A stretch of 38,370 nt of DNA from Flavobacteriales bacterium (lineage in GTDB: Bacteria; Bacteroidota; Bacteroidia; Flavobacteriales; Flavobacteriaceae), in contig JAMOUV010000003.1 of assembly GCA_027067965.1 (NCBI GenBank), positions 1-38,370 on the forward strand, given 5' to 3'. Positions 30,629 through 38,370 of this stretch are shown piece by piece; the first letter of the stretch is position 1; the number at the start of each line of letters is the position of its first letter. Both the position numbers and the translations under genes were made by a program. The notes beneath the pieces were generated by a model that saw nothing but the letters and a program-made list of their open reading frames with translations, ran no database searches and was not told where the DNA came from.

Positions 30629-31705
30629 ATGAATCCACATTTTATAAAAATTTCATTAATCGAATTAGGTCATCTATTCAGAAAATTGGGACGAGATGAA
30701 GAAGTGTCCCGAAATCATGATCTACATAATGATTTGTTTTTCAATTCATTAAACTTATTAACCAGGCGAATTCCGGAAAAAAATCCTTGGTTCACTCCTG
30801 AAAATATCAAGCAATCTTTTGCTTATTGGTCGGATGCTTTGCAAGCGGAAAAAGTGAATAAATGGATTGATGACTACCCCTTGGAACGTACTTTTTCTCC
30901 AAAAAAAATCGGAATAGTTACGGCCGGAAATATTCCATTGGTCGGATTGCATGATATGCTCAGTGTTTTGGTCAGCGGTCATAAAGCCGTTATCAAAATG
31001 TCTTCGCAGGACAATTTACTTCTTCCTATGATTTATAAATTTTTAGCGGAACAAAATCCCGAATGGAAAAATAAAATCGAGTTCACCGAAGGCATTCTTT
31101 CCGGAATTGATGCCGTTATTGCCACGGGGAGTAATAACACGGCCCGTTATTTTGAATATTATTTCGGGAAATATCCGCACATCATTCGAAAAAATCGCAA
31201 TGGAGTGGCCGTATTGACCGGAAATGAAACGGAAAAAGAGATGGAAGGTCTCGCCGATGATATGATGCTGTATTTCGGATTGGGATGCCGGAATGTATCC
31301 AAAATTTTTGTGCCGAAAGACTATGATTTGAACCGGATTTTCGAAGCATCACTGAAATATAGCCATTACACGAATCATCGAAAATACATGAATAATTTTC
31401 GTTATAACAAAGCGGTTTTGCTCATGAGTACGGATGAATCGGAACGAAATAATCTGTTGGAAAACGGACTTATTTTACTTAAAAAAGACCACCGCTATGC
31501 ATCGCCAATCGCAGTGATTTTCTATGAAGAATATGAGCATCCGGAAGACGTCAAGAAAATTCTTTTGCATGACAAAGACAAAATTCAAGTTGTGGTTTCC
31601 CACAGCGATATCGCCGGAGCAATTCCTTTCGGAAAAACCCAACAACCCGAATTATGGGATTATGCCGATGGAGTGGACACCCTTGAATTTTTATTATCGC
31701 TTTAA
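30629..31705 (+). CDS. LuxC-type acyl-CoA reductase
   Basis: The ATG at 30629 is chosen (358 aa); a TTG at 30599 in frame overlaps the promoter. The Rossmann part contains RTFSPKKIGIVTAGNIPLVGLHDMLSVL and SGHKAVIKMSSQDN. The catalytic-cysteine region is GLGCRNVSKIFVP, as in LuxC and other acyl-CoA/aldehyde dehydrogenase relatives. It reduces an acyl-CoA or acyl thioester to an aldehyde with NAD(P)H. The substrate in non-luminous Bacteroidota is not known to me. It converges with the permease gene, 21 bp apart. Confidence 0.85.
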   Translation: MNPHFIKISLIELGHLFRKLGRDEEVSRNHDLHNDLFFNSLNLLTRRIPEKNPWFTPENIKQSFAYWSDALQAEKVNKWIDDYPLERTFSPKKIGIVTAGNIPLVGLHDMLSVLVSGHKAVIKMSSQDNLLLPMIYKFLAEQNPEWKNKIEFTEGILSGIDAVIATGSNNTARYFEYYFGKYPHIIRKNRNGVAVLTGNETEKEMEGLADDMMLYFGLGCRNVSKIFVPKDYDLNRIFEASLKYSHYTNHRKYMNNFRYNKAVLLMSTDESERNNLLENGLILLKKDHRYASPIAVIFYEEYEHPEDVKKILLHDKDKIQVVVSHSDIAGAIPFGKTQQPELWDYADGVDTLEFLLSL

Positions 31706-31726
31706 AATTTTTACCGGAACATATTT

Positions 31727-33550
31727 TTATAAAATCAAACGTACCCCGCCCAATTCTTCCAATCGATATGGAAATTTCTCATCCGGCGATCCTATAAACA
31801 TAAAATTGATCGGTATATCCCATTTTCTTGATAATTCACGTATCAATTCCGGACCGAATTCCCCTTCAACAGGAACAAATTCAATCTCTATTTCAGGATA
31901 TTCTTCGTCTAAAAATTTGATATATTGTAACAATTCTTCAGGCACTTTTTCGCCGGGACGCAATACTTTCACAATTTTCACTTTCTTCGTATGTTCGTTA
32001 TCCCGTATATAAAGCATGGCTTTATTTAAATTGGCGATGCTTTTTCCTTTGGTAAAAAATACAAATTCCTGGGAGTTGATATCATCTATCAATCTATTAA
32101 TACTCTTATGCAACCGGAGGAAAAATTTACGTATCGGCTCAAAAACATGCTGTAATATTACCAAAAGAAACTTCAGCAAAACAGTACGATTCAACATGAT
32201 CATTACAAAAACCAATGCAGGCACGAAATAAATAAAGAATATTTCCAAATTTAGCCAACCTTTTGTATGATTGGGATAACCTAATGCCGGGTCGGGCATA
32301 AGCGCATTACCAACCAATGCGATGGATACGGCTGCAAAAGCAATAATTATTCCTAACCAGGGGGCCACTTCGGGACGTGGCAGATGTTTTCTTTTTACTT
32401 TCAATAAAATATTACCAATCACAAATAATAACATCACCGAAAGAAAAGATATGGTATAAACTCCTGCCAACGTCGTTACTCTACCCTTTGCCAGCCACAA
32501 AACAGAAGTACTTAATAAAAAGAACATAATAATAATACGATATGAGGCATCGCGTTTATTCTTCTTAAGAAAATAATTAGGCAAAATCCGGTCCAAGGTC
32601 ATACGTTCCAGTAAGCCAGATACGCCCACATAACTGGTTAAAACGGCTCCGGACAAAACAAGAAAGGCATCAATGGAGATCATCATAGGCAACCATTGGC
32701 CGTCGGCCCTTTCGCCCAACTGAATGAGTAAAGTATTTTCATCAATGGCATGCATAGGCATCACCGATAATGCCAAAAAAGCCATTAGCGGGTTTAAAAT
32801 GCTCACCACAATCCACATATTACGCAAAGTCTTCGGAAAAACACCCGGTTTTTGTTCTTCTACGAAATTGGCCGAACTTTCAAATCCCGAAATACCCAAC
32901 ATAGAAGCGGCAAAACCGAAAAAGATGGCAAGCCAAATTTTTCCATGACGCGGTGGTTGATGCCAGTTTTGCCAAAAGATATCAAATCCGTGATGCACCA
33001 CATAAATAATCAGTCCTGCAATCAAAATGGACATGGTGGTTAAATGAAAAATAAAGATGGCAATAGCCACTTTAGACGATTCTTTGATACCCATGATGGC
33101 CAAGCCGGCAAATACGGCCAATAATGCCGTAGTAGCCAATAAAATGATAAAATTATTATGAATATCGAATAAGCTGAATAAATAATGAATGGCTTCGTTG
33201 GCGGAAATCACAGCCGTGGCCATATAAGACAAAAGGGTCAAAGTCGCGGCCATGGATGCCATACGCTTGCTGGTGGTATTTAGCAACGCATTGTAAGCAC
33301 CCCCATTCAAAGGCAATGCGCCTACCACCTCGCCGTAAATTTTTCTAAATAAAAACAATACCAACGCCACGATTAATAACGTAATCCAAGCATATTGACC
33401 TGCAAAAATAATTGCCAAAGCCGATACATAAAGGACGGAGGAACTGATATCATTACCACTAATAGCCGTAGCGGCCAATTCCCCCAATTTGACATGTTTC
33501 TTAATCTGCGGCATTTCCGATAAACTGACTTCTCGAGTTTTTGTGTCCAT
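31727..33550 (-). CDS. APC-superfamily permease with C-terminal soluble domain
   Basis: This 607-aa protein has about 12 membrane helices (residues 25-440). The early GELAATAISGNDISSSVLY motif and the GFESSANFVEEQKPG segment are typical of amino-acid permeases. Residues about 480-607 form a soluble alpha/beta tail (IEIEFVPVEGEFG, INFMFIGSPD), possibly related to universal-stress-type domains. It probably imports amino acids or polyamines. It is divergent from rlmH, with a 64-bp gap. Confidence 0.82.
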   Translation of the reverse strand: MDTKTREVSLSEMPQIKKHVKLGELAATAISGNDISSSVLYVSALAIIFAGQYAWITLLIVALVLFLFRKIYGEVVGALPLNGGAYNALLNTTSKRMASMAATLTLLSYMATAVISANEAIHYLFSLFDIHNNFIILLATTALLAVFAGLAIMGIKESSKVAIAIFIFHLTTMSILIAGLIIYVVHHGFDIFWQNWHQPPRHGKIWLAIFFGFAASMLGISGFESSANFVEEQKPGVFPKTLRNMWIVVSILNPLMAFLALSVMPMHAIDENTLLIQLGERADGQWLPMMISIDAFLVLSGAVLTSYVGVSGLLERMTLDRILPNYFLKKNKRDASYRIIIMFFLLSTSVLWLAKGRVTTLAGVYTISFLSVMLLFVIGNILLKVKRKHLPRPEVAPWLGIIIAFAAVSIALVGNALMPDPALGYPNHTKGWLNLEIFFIYFVPALVFVMIMLNRTVLLKFLLVILQHVFEPIRKFFLRLHKSINRLIDDINSQEFVFFTKGKSIANLNKAMLYIRDNEHTKKVKIVKVLRPGEKVPEELLQYIKFLDEEYPEIEIEFVPVEGEFGPELIRELSRKWDIPINFMFIGSPDEKFPYRLEELGGVRLIL

Positions 33551-33614
33551 GAAAAATCTTTATATTAAATTGCAGTGCAATATTATAAATGTTTTTAGTA
33601 AATATCAAAAATAT

Positions 33615-34088
33615 ATGATAATTAAATGGGTCGTTATCGGCAAAACTTCCGATTCATGTATTAAAGAACTCACCGAAAAATACTTGAAACGAATAAAAAA
33701 ATATGTCAAGACGGAATATGTGGAATTATCCGATATTAAAAATGCCAAAAACTTGCGCGTAGAACAGAGAAAAGATAAAGAAGCCGAATTAATCATGAAA
33801 CAGATCAAAACGGGAGATTACCTTATTTTGCTTGACGAAAAAGGAAAATCATTTACTTCGGTCCAATGGGCAAAACATTTGGAAAAATTACTTCACTATC
33901 ATAAAGGAAATTTAATTTTTGTGAATGGCGGTGCTTACGGTTTTTCTGAAGCGCTATATAAACGAGCCGATGAAACCCTTTCGCTTTCAAAAATGACTTT
34001 TTCGCACCAAATCATTCGAATTTTGTTTGCCGAACAACTTTACCGGGCATTCAGCATCATGCACGGGCATCCATATCATAATGAATAA
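33615..34088 (+). CDS. rlmH: 23S rRNA pseudouridine-1915 N3-methyltransferase
   Basis: The ATG at 33615 gives 157 aa, the usual RlmH length; the open frame upstream of it overlaps the permease start. Motifs LDEKGKSFTSVQWA, FVNGGAYGF and LSLSKMTFSHQIIRILFAEQLYRA match the SPOUT knot and its SAM site. It methylates Psi1915 in helix 69 of 23S rRNA. It lies 38 bp upstream of the CPBP-pyrophosphatase gene, likely one operon. Confidence 0.95.
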   Translation: MIIKWVVIGKTSDSCIKELTEKYLKRIKKYVKTEYVELSDIKNAKNLRVEQRKDKEAELIMKQIKTGDYLILLDEKGKSFTSVQWAKHLEKLLHYHKGNLIFVNGGAYGFSEALYKRADETLSLSKMTFSHQIIRILFAEQLYRAFSIMHGHPYHNE

Positions 34089-34126
34089 ACTTTTTTACAT
34101 TTGTCAAACTTAATACCGGGAAATTC

Positions 34127-35488
34127 ATGAAAAAAGAAACTTATATAAACATACTTATTGCTTTCGGCGTCATTTCGGGCATTTTCTTTCTTTTTTTGCT
34201 TTTAACCGTAGCCGTCACCGGTGTCATTGCATTTACTACATCCACAGATGATTATTCCCGATTAATGTCGGGAGTGAATGTGATGTTAATGTATGCCATA
34301 CCGTTGATTATTGTAATTTACTTGATTCATAAAATCTTCAAAATTAAATTTCACGATGAATTTACCACTGTACGAATAAGGGACTTTTTCTTGGTTTTAT
34401 TGGCATATTTTTTTCTGTTAAATGCCATCAATATCCTTACTGCATTTCTACCCGAACCCGGCGAACAATTAAAAATGATTCTGGATTTAATTTTAAAAAA
34501 CCCTTTTTGGTCATTTATTGTGTTGGTAATAATTGCCCCCGTACTGGAAGAAATTTTATTCCGGGGTACTATTTTAAAACATTTATTGAAAAAATTTCCT
34601 CCCCTCACCGCCATTTTGATTTCATCGGTGGCTTTCGGATTATTTCACATGAACATTTGGCAAGCATTAGGCGCCATTTTAATGGGTATGTATTTCGGTT
34701 ATTTGTATTGGCGAACCGGTTCATTGCTTTTGCCTATTCTTCTGCATTTTATAACCAATCTAATCGGATACATTACTGCTTTAGTAACCAAAAGCATGCA
34801 TACCGGTTTTGAGAATTTTTCCACTTGGGAGTTGGTTTTTTTCCTCATTCTTAATTTGTTTTTGTTTTACCTTTTATTCAAAAAACTGGATGAACGTTTG
34901 CGTCAGTATCCGCTTACGGTATATTTGGCCTCCGGAAATGCACACAAACTCGAAGAAATTAAAAGTGTGCTACCTGAAAATATCAAATTAAAATCTTTAA
35001 AGGATCTTAAACACACATCGGAACTTTCCGAAACGGGACAAACCCTTGAAGAAAATTCACTTGAAAAAGCCCGGCAAATAGCCCGGCAATACGGTGTAAA
35101 TGTTTTGGCCGATGACACCGGATTGGAAGTGGACTCGTTAAATGGAGCGCCGGGCGTATATAGTTCACGTTATGCAGGCGAAAATGCCACACCGGCGGAT
35201 AACCGTAAAAAATTATTGGAAGAATTAAAAGATAAAGAAAACCGGAAAGCCCGATTCCGAACGGTTATTACTTATATCAAAGACAATGAAACCCATCAAT
35301 TCGAAGGAATAGTGGAAGGGAAAATTACCGAAAAAGAATCGGGAGAACACGGCTTCGGATACGATAGTATTTTTGTTCCCCAAGGCAGTCAAAAAACATT
35401 TGCCGAAATGAGTTTGGAAGAAAAAAATCAATTTAGTCATCGAGCGCGTGCATTGGAAAAATTAAAAAATTTTCTGCGTAAACAATAA
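34127..35488 (+). CDS. fusion of CPBP-family membrane protease and XTP/dITP pyrophosphatase
   Basis: The protein has 453 aa. Residues 1-255 form an eight-helix CPBP (CAAX-like) protease with EE141-142-x3-R146, FGLFH174 and H207-x3-N211 in place. Residues 264-453 form a full RdgB/HAM1 pyrophosphatase: SGNAHK (269-274), ADDTGLEVDSLNGAPGVYSS, GFGYDSIF and SHRARAL. RdgB cleans non-canonical purine triphosphates out of the nucleotide pool. No stop or clear internal start separates the two parts, so the nucleotide enzyme would be tethered to the inner membrane. A sequencing error that removed a stop cannot be excluded. Confidence 0.85.
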   Translation: MKKETYINILIAFGVISGIFFLFLLLTVAVTGVIAFTTSTDDYSRLMSGVNVMLMYAIPLIIVIYLIHKIFKIKFHDEFTTVRIRDFFLVLLAYFFLLNAINILTAFLPEPGEQLKMILDLILKNPFWSFIVLVIIAPVLEEILFRGTILKHLLKKFPPLTAILISSVAFGLFHMNIWQALGAILMGMYFGYLYWRTGSLLLPILLHFITNLIGYITALVTKSMHTGFENFSTWELVFFLILNLFLFYLLFKKLDERLRQYPLTVYLASGNAHKLEEIKSVLPENIKLKSLKDLKHTSELSETGQTLEENSLEKARQIARQYGVNVLADDTGLEVDSLNGAPGVYSSRYAGENATPADNRKKLLEELKDKENRKARFRTVITYIKDNETHQFEGIVEGKITEKESGEHGFGYDSIFVPQGSQKTFAEMSLEEKNQFSHRARALEKLKNFLRKQ

Positions 35489-35631
35489 ATCATCCTTTCA
35501 TTTTCCGAAGAAAATTTCTTTCAACTATTATAAATTACAAGTAGAATTTATTTAAAGTTTTGGTATAATTATCATGAAGTTTTATACTATTTGATTAAAT
35601 TTTTATATATTGTGTTTCAAAAATATCAATT
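35489..35631. promoter_or_regulatory. spacer before the acyl-CoA synthetase gene
   Basis: This 143-bp AT-rich gap has no clear terminator and no clean TAnnTTTG box. It must hold the promoter of the synthetase, but I cannot place it. Confidence 0.3.
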
Positions 35632-37407
35632 ATGGAAATAACACGTATTTTTGACATTTTACAATATCAACTCGATCACAATCCCCTCCCCGATCTGATC
35701 AGCACAAAATATGACGGAAAATGGAAGACCCTTTCCACCAAAGAATTTTACGATTTAATTCAGCAAGCATCACGAGGTCTCATAAAATTGGGCATTAAAA
35801 AGGGCGATAAAGTTGCTTTAATTTCCCATAATAACCGGACCGAATGGTCGGCAATGGACATTGCCATTACCCAATTGGGAGCCGTGGATATACCCGTATA
35901 TCCCACCATTTCGGAAAATGATTTCGAATACATATTCAATCATGCAGGCGTTTCTTATGCTTTTGTGGGTGACAAAGAATTATATCAAAAACTTTTATCG
36001 GTCAAAGATAAAATACCTACGCTTAAAGACATCTATACATTTGATCAAGTGGACGGCGCCAAAAATTGGAATGAAGTATTGGATTTGGGGAAAGATCCCG
36101 ATACTCAAAAAGAATTGGAAAAAATCAAATCTCAAATTCAACCCGGAGACTTGGCTACCATCATATACACATCCGGCACAACCGGCAGACCAAAAGGAGT
36201 TATGCTTACTCATTGGAATTTGGTTTCTACCGTCAAATCAGTTATCGGCCGGATTCCCGATTTACCAACTCCAACACGCGTTTTAAGTTTCCTTCCTACG
36301 TGTCATATCTTTGAGAGAATTGTAATTTATATTTACATTCATTCGAATTTCTCCATTTATTTTGCCGAATCCATTGAAAAAATCGGCGATAATATCCGGG
36401 AAGTCAAACCCCATATGTTCACTGCCGTCCCCCGGTTAATTGAAAAAGTATATGCCAAAATCGAAAACAAAGGACGCGAACTTACCGGTATTAAAAAGGC
36501 CTTGTTCTTTTGGGCGGTAAGTGTAGGTGAAAAATTCGATTTTTCCACTGCCAATAAATTTCCTTACAGTTTAAAATTAAAATTAGCCCGTAAACTGATT
36601 TTTAGCAAATGGAAAGAAGCACTAGGCGGACATTTGGAATACATTATTTCAGGATCCGCCGCCCTAAACATACGATTGCAACGCATATTTAATGCCGCCG
36701 ACATAAAAATTCTGGAAGGTTACGGCATGACCGAAACATCCGGGGTTGTCTCGGTCAATTCACCCAAAGCCAAATGGCGAATAGGCACTGTGGGTCTACC
36801 CATTGACGTTAATGAAGTGAAAATCGCCGAAGACGGGGAAATTTTGGTTCGTGGAGACAATGTGATGAAAGGATATTATAAAGACCCTGAAAAAACCGCT
36901 GAAACCATCATAGACGGTTGGCTACATACCGGTGATATCGGCGTAATCGATCCGGACGGCATGCTTCGTATTACAGACAGAAAAAAAGAAATTTTCAAAA
37001 CTTCGGGTGGTAAATACATCGCTCCGCAAATCATAGAAAATGTGATGAAGCAATCACCGTTTATCGAACAAATTATGGTAATCGGAGAAGGACAGAAAAT
37101 GCCGGCCGCATTCATTCAACCCGCATTCGATTTCATTAAAGAATGGGCCAAACGACACGGAATGAATTTCGATAATTTATCCGAAGAAGAAATAGCGTCG
37201 CATGAAACGGTTATTAAACGCATTGCCGAAGAAGTGGAAAAATATAACCAACAATTCGGAAAATGGGAAAGGGTCAAAAAATTTGAACTTACAGGCGAAG
37301 TATGGACAATCGAGGACGGTCATCTTACGCCTACTATGAAATTAAAACGAAGAAATATTTTGCAACGCTATATGCACTTGTTTGAAAAAATTTATGCCGA
37401 ATCATAA
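35632..37407 (+). CDS. long-chain acyl-CoA synthetase (AMP-forming)
   Basis: The protein has 591 aa. The P-loop-like motif IIYTSGTTGRPKG is near residues 179-191, the adenylate motif GYGMTETSG near 363, GWLHTGDIG near 424, and the hinge/linker DRKKEIFKTSGGKYIAPQ follows. This is the FadD/FAA1-like subfamily, length normal for the family. It activates fatty acids to acyl-CoA with ATP for lipid synthesis or breakdown. No membrane segment is present. It is monocistronic with its own terminator. Confidence 0.92.
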   Translation: MEITRIFDILQYQLDHNPLPDLISTKYDGKWKTLSTKEFYDLIQQASRGLIKLGIKKGDKVALISHNNRTEWSAMDIAITQLGAVDIPVYPTISENDFEYIFNHAGVSYAFVGDKELYQKLLSVKDKIPTLKDIYTFDQVDGAKNWNEVLDLGKDPDTQKELEKIKSQIQPGDLATIIYTSGTTGRPKGVMLTHWNLVSTVKSVIGRIPDLPTPTRVLSFLPTCHIFERIVIYIYIHSNFSIYFAESIEKIGDNIREVKPHMFTAVPRLIEKVYAKIENKGRELTGIKKALFFWAVSVGEKFDFSTANKFPYSLKLKLARKLIFSKWKEALGGHLEYIISGSAALNIRLQRIFNAADIKILEGYGMTETSGVVSVNSPKAKWRIGTVGLPIDVNEVKIAEDGEILVRGDNVMKGYYKDPEKTAETIIDGWLHTGDIGVIDPDGMLRITDRKKEIFKTSGGKYIAPQIIENVMKQSPFIEQIMVIGEGQKMPAAFIQPAFDFIKEWAKRHGMNFDNLSEEEIASHETVIKRIAEEVEKYNQQFGKWERVKKFELTGEVWTIEDGHLTPTMKLKRRNILQRYMHLFEKIYAES

Positions 37408-37440
37408 ATTATAAATTATTTCTTAAACCTACTATCCATT

Positions 37441-37473
37441 GCCATTCCGATTGAATACCGGAATGGCTTTTTT
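37441..37473 (+). terminator. terminator of the acyl-CoA synthetase gene
   Basis: The stem GCCATTCCG / CGGAATGGC with an 8-nt loop is followed by seven T residues. It lies 34 bp after the stop codon. Confidence 0.9.
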
Positions 37474-37518
37474 ATTTGGAATATCTCTATAATCGAATAC
37501 CTGCGGCCCGAAAAATAT

Positions 37519-37767
37519 TTATCTATATAAATACTTTTTACGAATCCACGCCCGGCCCTGACCGCCCTTGAGCTGCTTTTCTCGTTTCATCGCATCAACC
37601 TTGTTCTCGAAATGTTCGGTATGAATAAGTTTCCAAGGACGGTAACGAACGGTAAAACCCTTTTTTCCCAGTTCATTATGGGATTTTAATCGCGCCTCCA
37701 AATCGGACGTAAAGCCGATATATAGTTTATCGTACTTCTCGGAATATAAAACATAAACGGTGTACAT
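37519..37767 (-). CDS. GIY-YIG nuclease family protein (copy 1)
   Basis: This 82-aa protein has an N-terminal GIY-YIG core (YTVYVLYSEKYDKLYIGFT), the catalytic Arg helix (LEARLKSHN) and the C-terminal basic tail (KREKQLKGGQGRAWI). It is a single-domain member of the UPF0213/YhbQ-type group. Cellular substrate unknown. It differs from copy 2 at a handful of positions and has a slightly longer C-terminus. It is preceded by a terminator and a broken tRNA-Met copy. Confidence 0.9.
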   Translation of the reverse strand: MYTVYVLYSEKYDKLYIGFTSDLEARLKSHNELGKKGFTVRYRPWKLIHTEHFENKVDAMKREKQLKGGQGRAWIRKKYLYR

Positions 37768-37786
37768 GAATGCTTCTTTAAATAAG

Positions 37787-37812
37787 AAAAGCCGGCTAAA
37801 AACCGGCTTTTA
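37787..37812 (-). terminator. terminator hairpin downstream of broken tRNA-Met copy 1
   Basis: The stem AAAAGCCGG / CCGGCTTTT recurs at 38137-38162. It lies between the tRNA remnant and the nuclease start, so nuclease transcription must begin after it or read through. Confidence 0.75.
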
Positions 37813-37816
37813 CTAG

Positions 37817-37868
37817 TAGCGGAGGCAGGACTCTACTGCGTCCGCCTCAGGCGGATATGAGCCCTTCG
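37817..37868 (-). pseudogene. tRNA-Met remnant with 15-bp palindrome
   Basis: It keeps the 3' acceptor strand and part of the T-arm. It then has TCCGCCTCAGGCGGA (37841-37855) in place of the T-stem to anticodon-stem sequence, followed by the CAT anticodon and part of the stem. The 5' half is missing. Confidence 0.75.
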
Positions 37869-37871
37869 TTT

Positions 37872-38117
37872 TTAGCGTAATAAATTTTGACGAATCCACG
37901 CCCGTCCCTGACCGCCCTTGAGTTGCTTCTCGCGGCGCATAGCATCTCGTTTGTTCTCGAAATGTTCGGTATGAATTAGTTTCCATGGACGGTAACGAAC
38001 GGTAAAACCCTTTTTTCCCAGTTCATTATGGGATTGTAATCGCGCCTCCAAATTGGACGTAAAGCCGATATATAGTTTATCGTACTTCTCGGAATATAAA
38101 ACATAAACGGTGTACAT
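37872..38117 (-). CDS. GIY-YIG nuclease family protein (copy 2)
   Basis: This 81-aa protein is a near copy of the protein at 37519-37767, with the same GIY-YIG core, Arg helix and basic tail. The catalytic residues are retained, so it should be active if expressed. It lies 50 bp downstream of the intact initiator tRNA-Met and its terminator. Recent duplication is implied by the near-identical DNA. Confidence 0.9.
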   Translation of the reverse strand: MYTVYVLYSEKYDKLYIGFTSNLEARLQSHNELGKKGFTVRYRPWKLIHTEHFENKRDAMRREKQLKGGQGRAWIRQNLLR

Positions 38118-38136
38118 GAATGTTTCTTTAAATAAG

Positions 38137-38162
38137 AAAAGCCGGCTAAAAAACCGGCTTTT
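38137..38162 (-). terminator. terminator of tRNA-Met
   Basis: The stem AAAAGCCGG / CCGGCTTTT with an A-rich loop lies 5 bp beyond the tRNA 3' end, followed by T-rich sequence on the minus strand. Confidence 0.75.
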
Positions 38163-38167
38163 ACTAG

Positions 38168-38240
<73 letters not shown>

Positions 38241-38276
38241 ATGTATTTTTTTTAAAATCCTTTCAATGATCTTTAT

Positions 38277-38358
38277 CGAACCTGCGTCCGCCTCTGGCGG
38301 ATATGAGCCCGACTGCCTGTCCGCCTACGGCGGAAGCTACCTGCTGCTCTACTCCGCG
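38277..38358 (-). pseudogene. tRNA-Met copy split by two palindromes
   Basis: It covers the tRNA from the T-arm to the intact 5' acceptor strand. TCCGCCTCTGGCGGA (38287-38301) interrupts it on the 3' side of the anticodon arm, and TCCGCCTACGGCGGA (38320-38334) on the D-arm side. The tRNA segments between and around them match the functional gene at 38168-38240. The sequence 3' of it is unrelated. Confidence 0.8.
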
Positions 38359-38370
38359 ATGTATTTTTTT

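Overview
The window comes from a Bacteroidota (Flavobacteriia-like) chromosome. Evidence: promoters of the Bacteroidota type (TTG/TTTG, about 20-23 nt, then TAnnTTTG), A-rich leaders instead of strong Shine-Dalgarno sites, an Oar-like TonB-dependent receptor, the DUF4492-cydA-cydB cluster, and a LuxC-type acyl-CoA reductase divergent from a ferredoxin. I cannot name the genus.

Layout. (1) Positions 1-191: tRNA-Ala(GGC) on the minus strand, followed on its 3' side by a terminator and a broken partial copy of the same tRNA whose T-arm is replaced by a short palindrome. (2) Positions 174-20551: a 20.4-kb integrated element bounded by a 19-bp direct repeat that copies the 5' end of tRNA-Ala. (3) Positions 20552-37518: chromosomal genes, namely cytochrome bd oxidase, an Oar-like receptor, DUF937, DUF505, ferredoxin, acyl-CoA reductase, an APC permease, rlmH, a CPBP protease-XTP pyrophosphatase fusion and an acyl-CoA synthetase. 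(4) Positions 37519-38370: a tandemly repeated module of initiator tRNA-Met, terminator and GIY-YIG nuclease, with two tRNA-Met copies broken by 15-bp palindromes.

The element is organised like a temperate virus. A leftward block (340-1580) carries a DUF6169-like pair and a helix-turn-helix/coiled-coil repressor. A rightward early operon (1658-5949) carries a small regulator, a DnaC-like ATPase, a winged-helix primosome/replisome organiser and several very small proteins, four of them membrane proteins. A long leftward operon (18562 down to 6006) carries a transglutaminase-fold protein, membrane proteins, beta-rich candidate virion proteins, a repeat protein with a TonB-receptor-like domain, a lysis module (GH108 muramidase, M23 endopeptidase, lipoprotein, coiled-coil membrane protein), an 863-aa ArdC/metallopeptidase/RecA-like ATPase protein, and a HigBA-type toxin-antitoxin pair. 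A tyrosine integrase lies at the right end. I see no terminase, portal, HK97-type capsid, tape measure, relaxase or T4SS. The best reading is therefore an integrated tailless, probably membrane-containing virus (or a derivative of one) with no family I can name. This is the most interesting object in the window.

The attachment sites imply a promoter swap. Integration into the 5' end of tRNA-Ala leaves the old tRNA promoter pointing into the integrase gene. The tRNA then sits behind an element promoter that carries a repressor-like operator. In the excised circle that same element promoter would face the integrase across attP.
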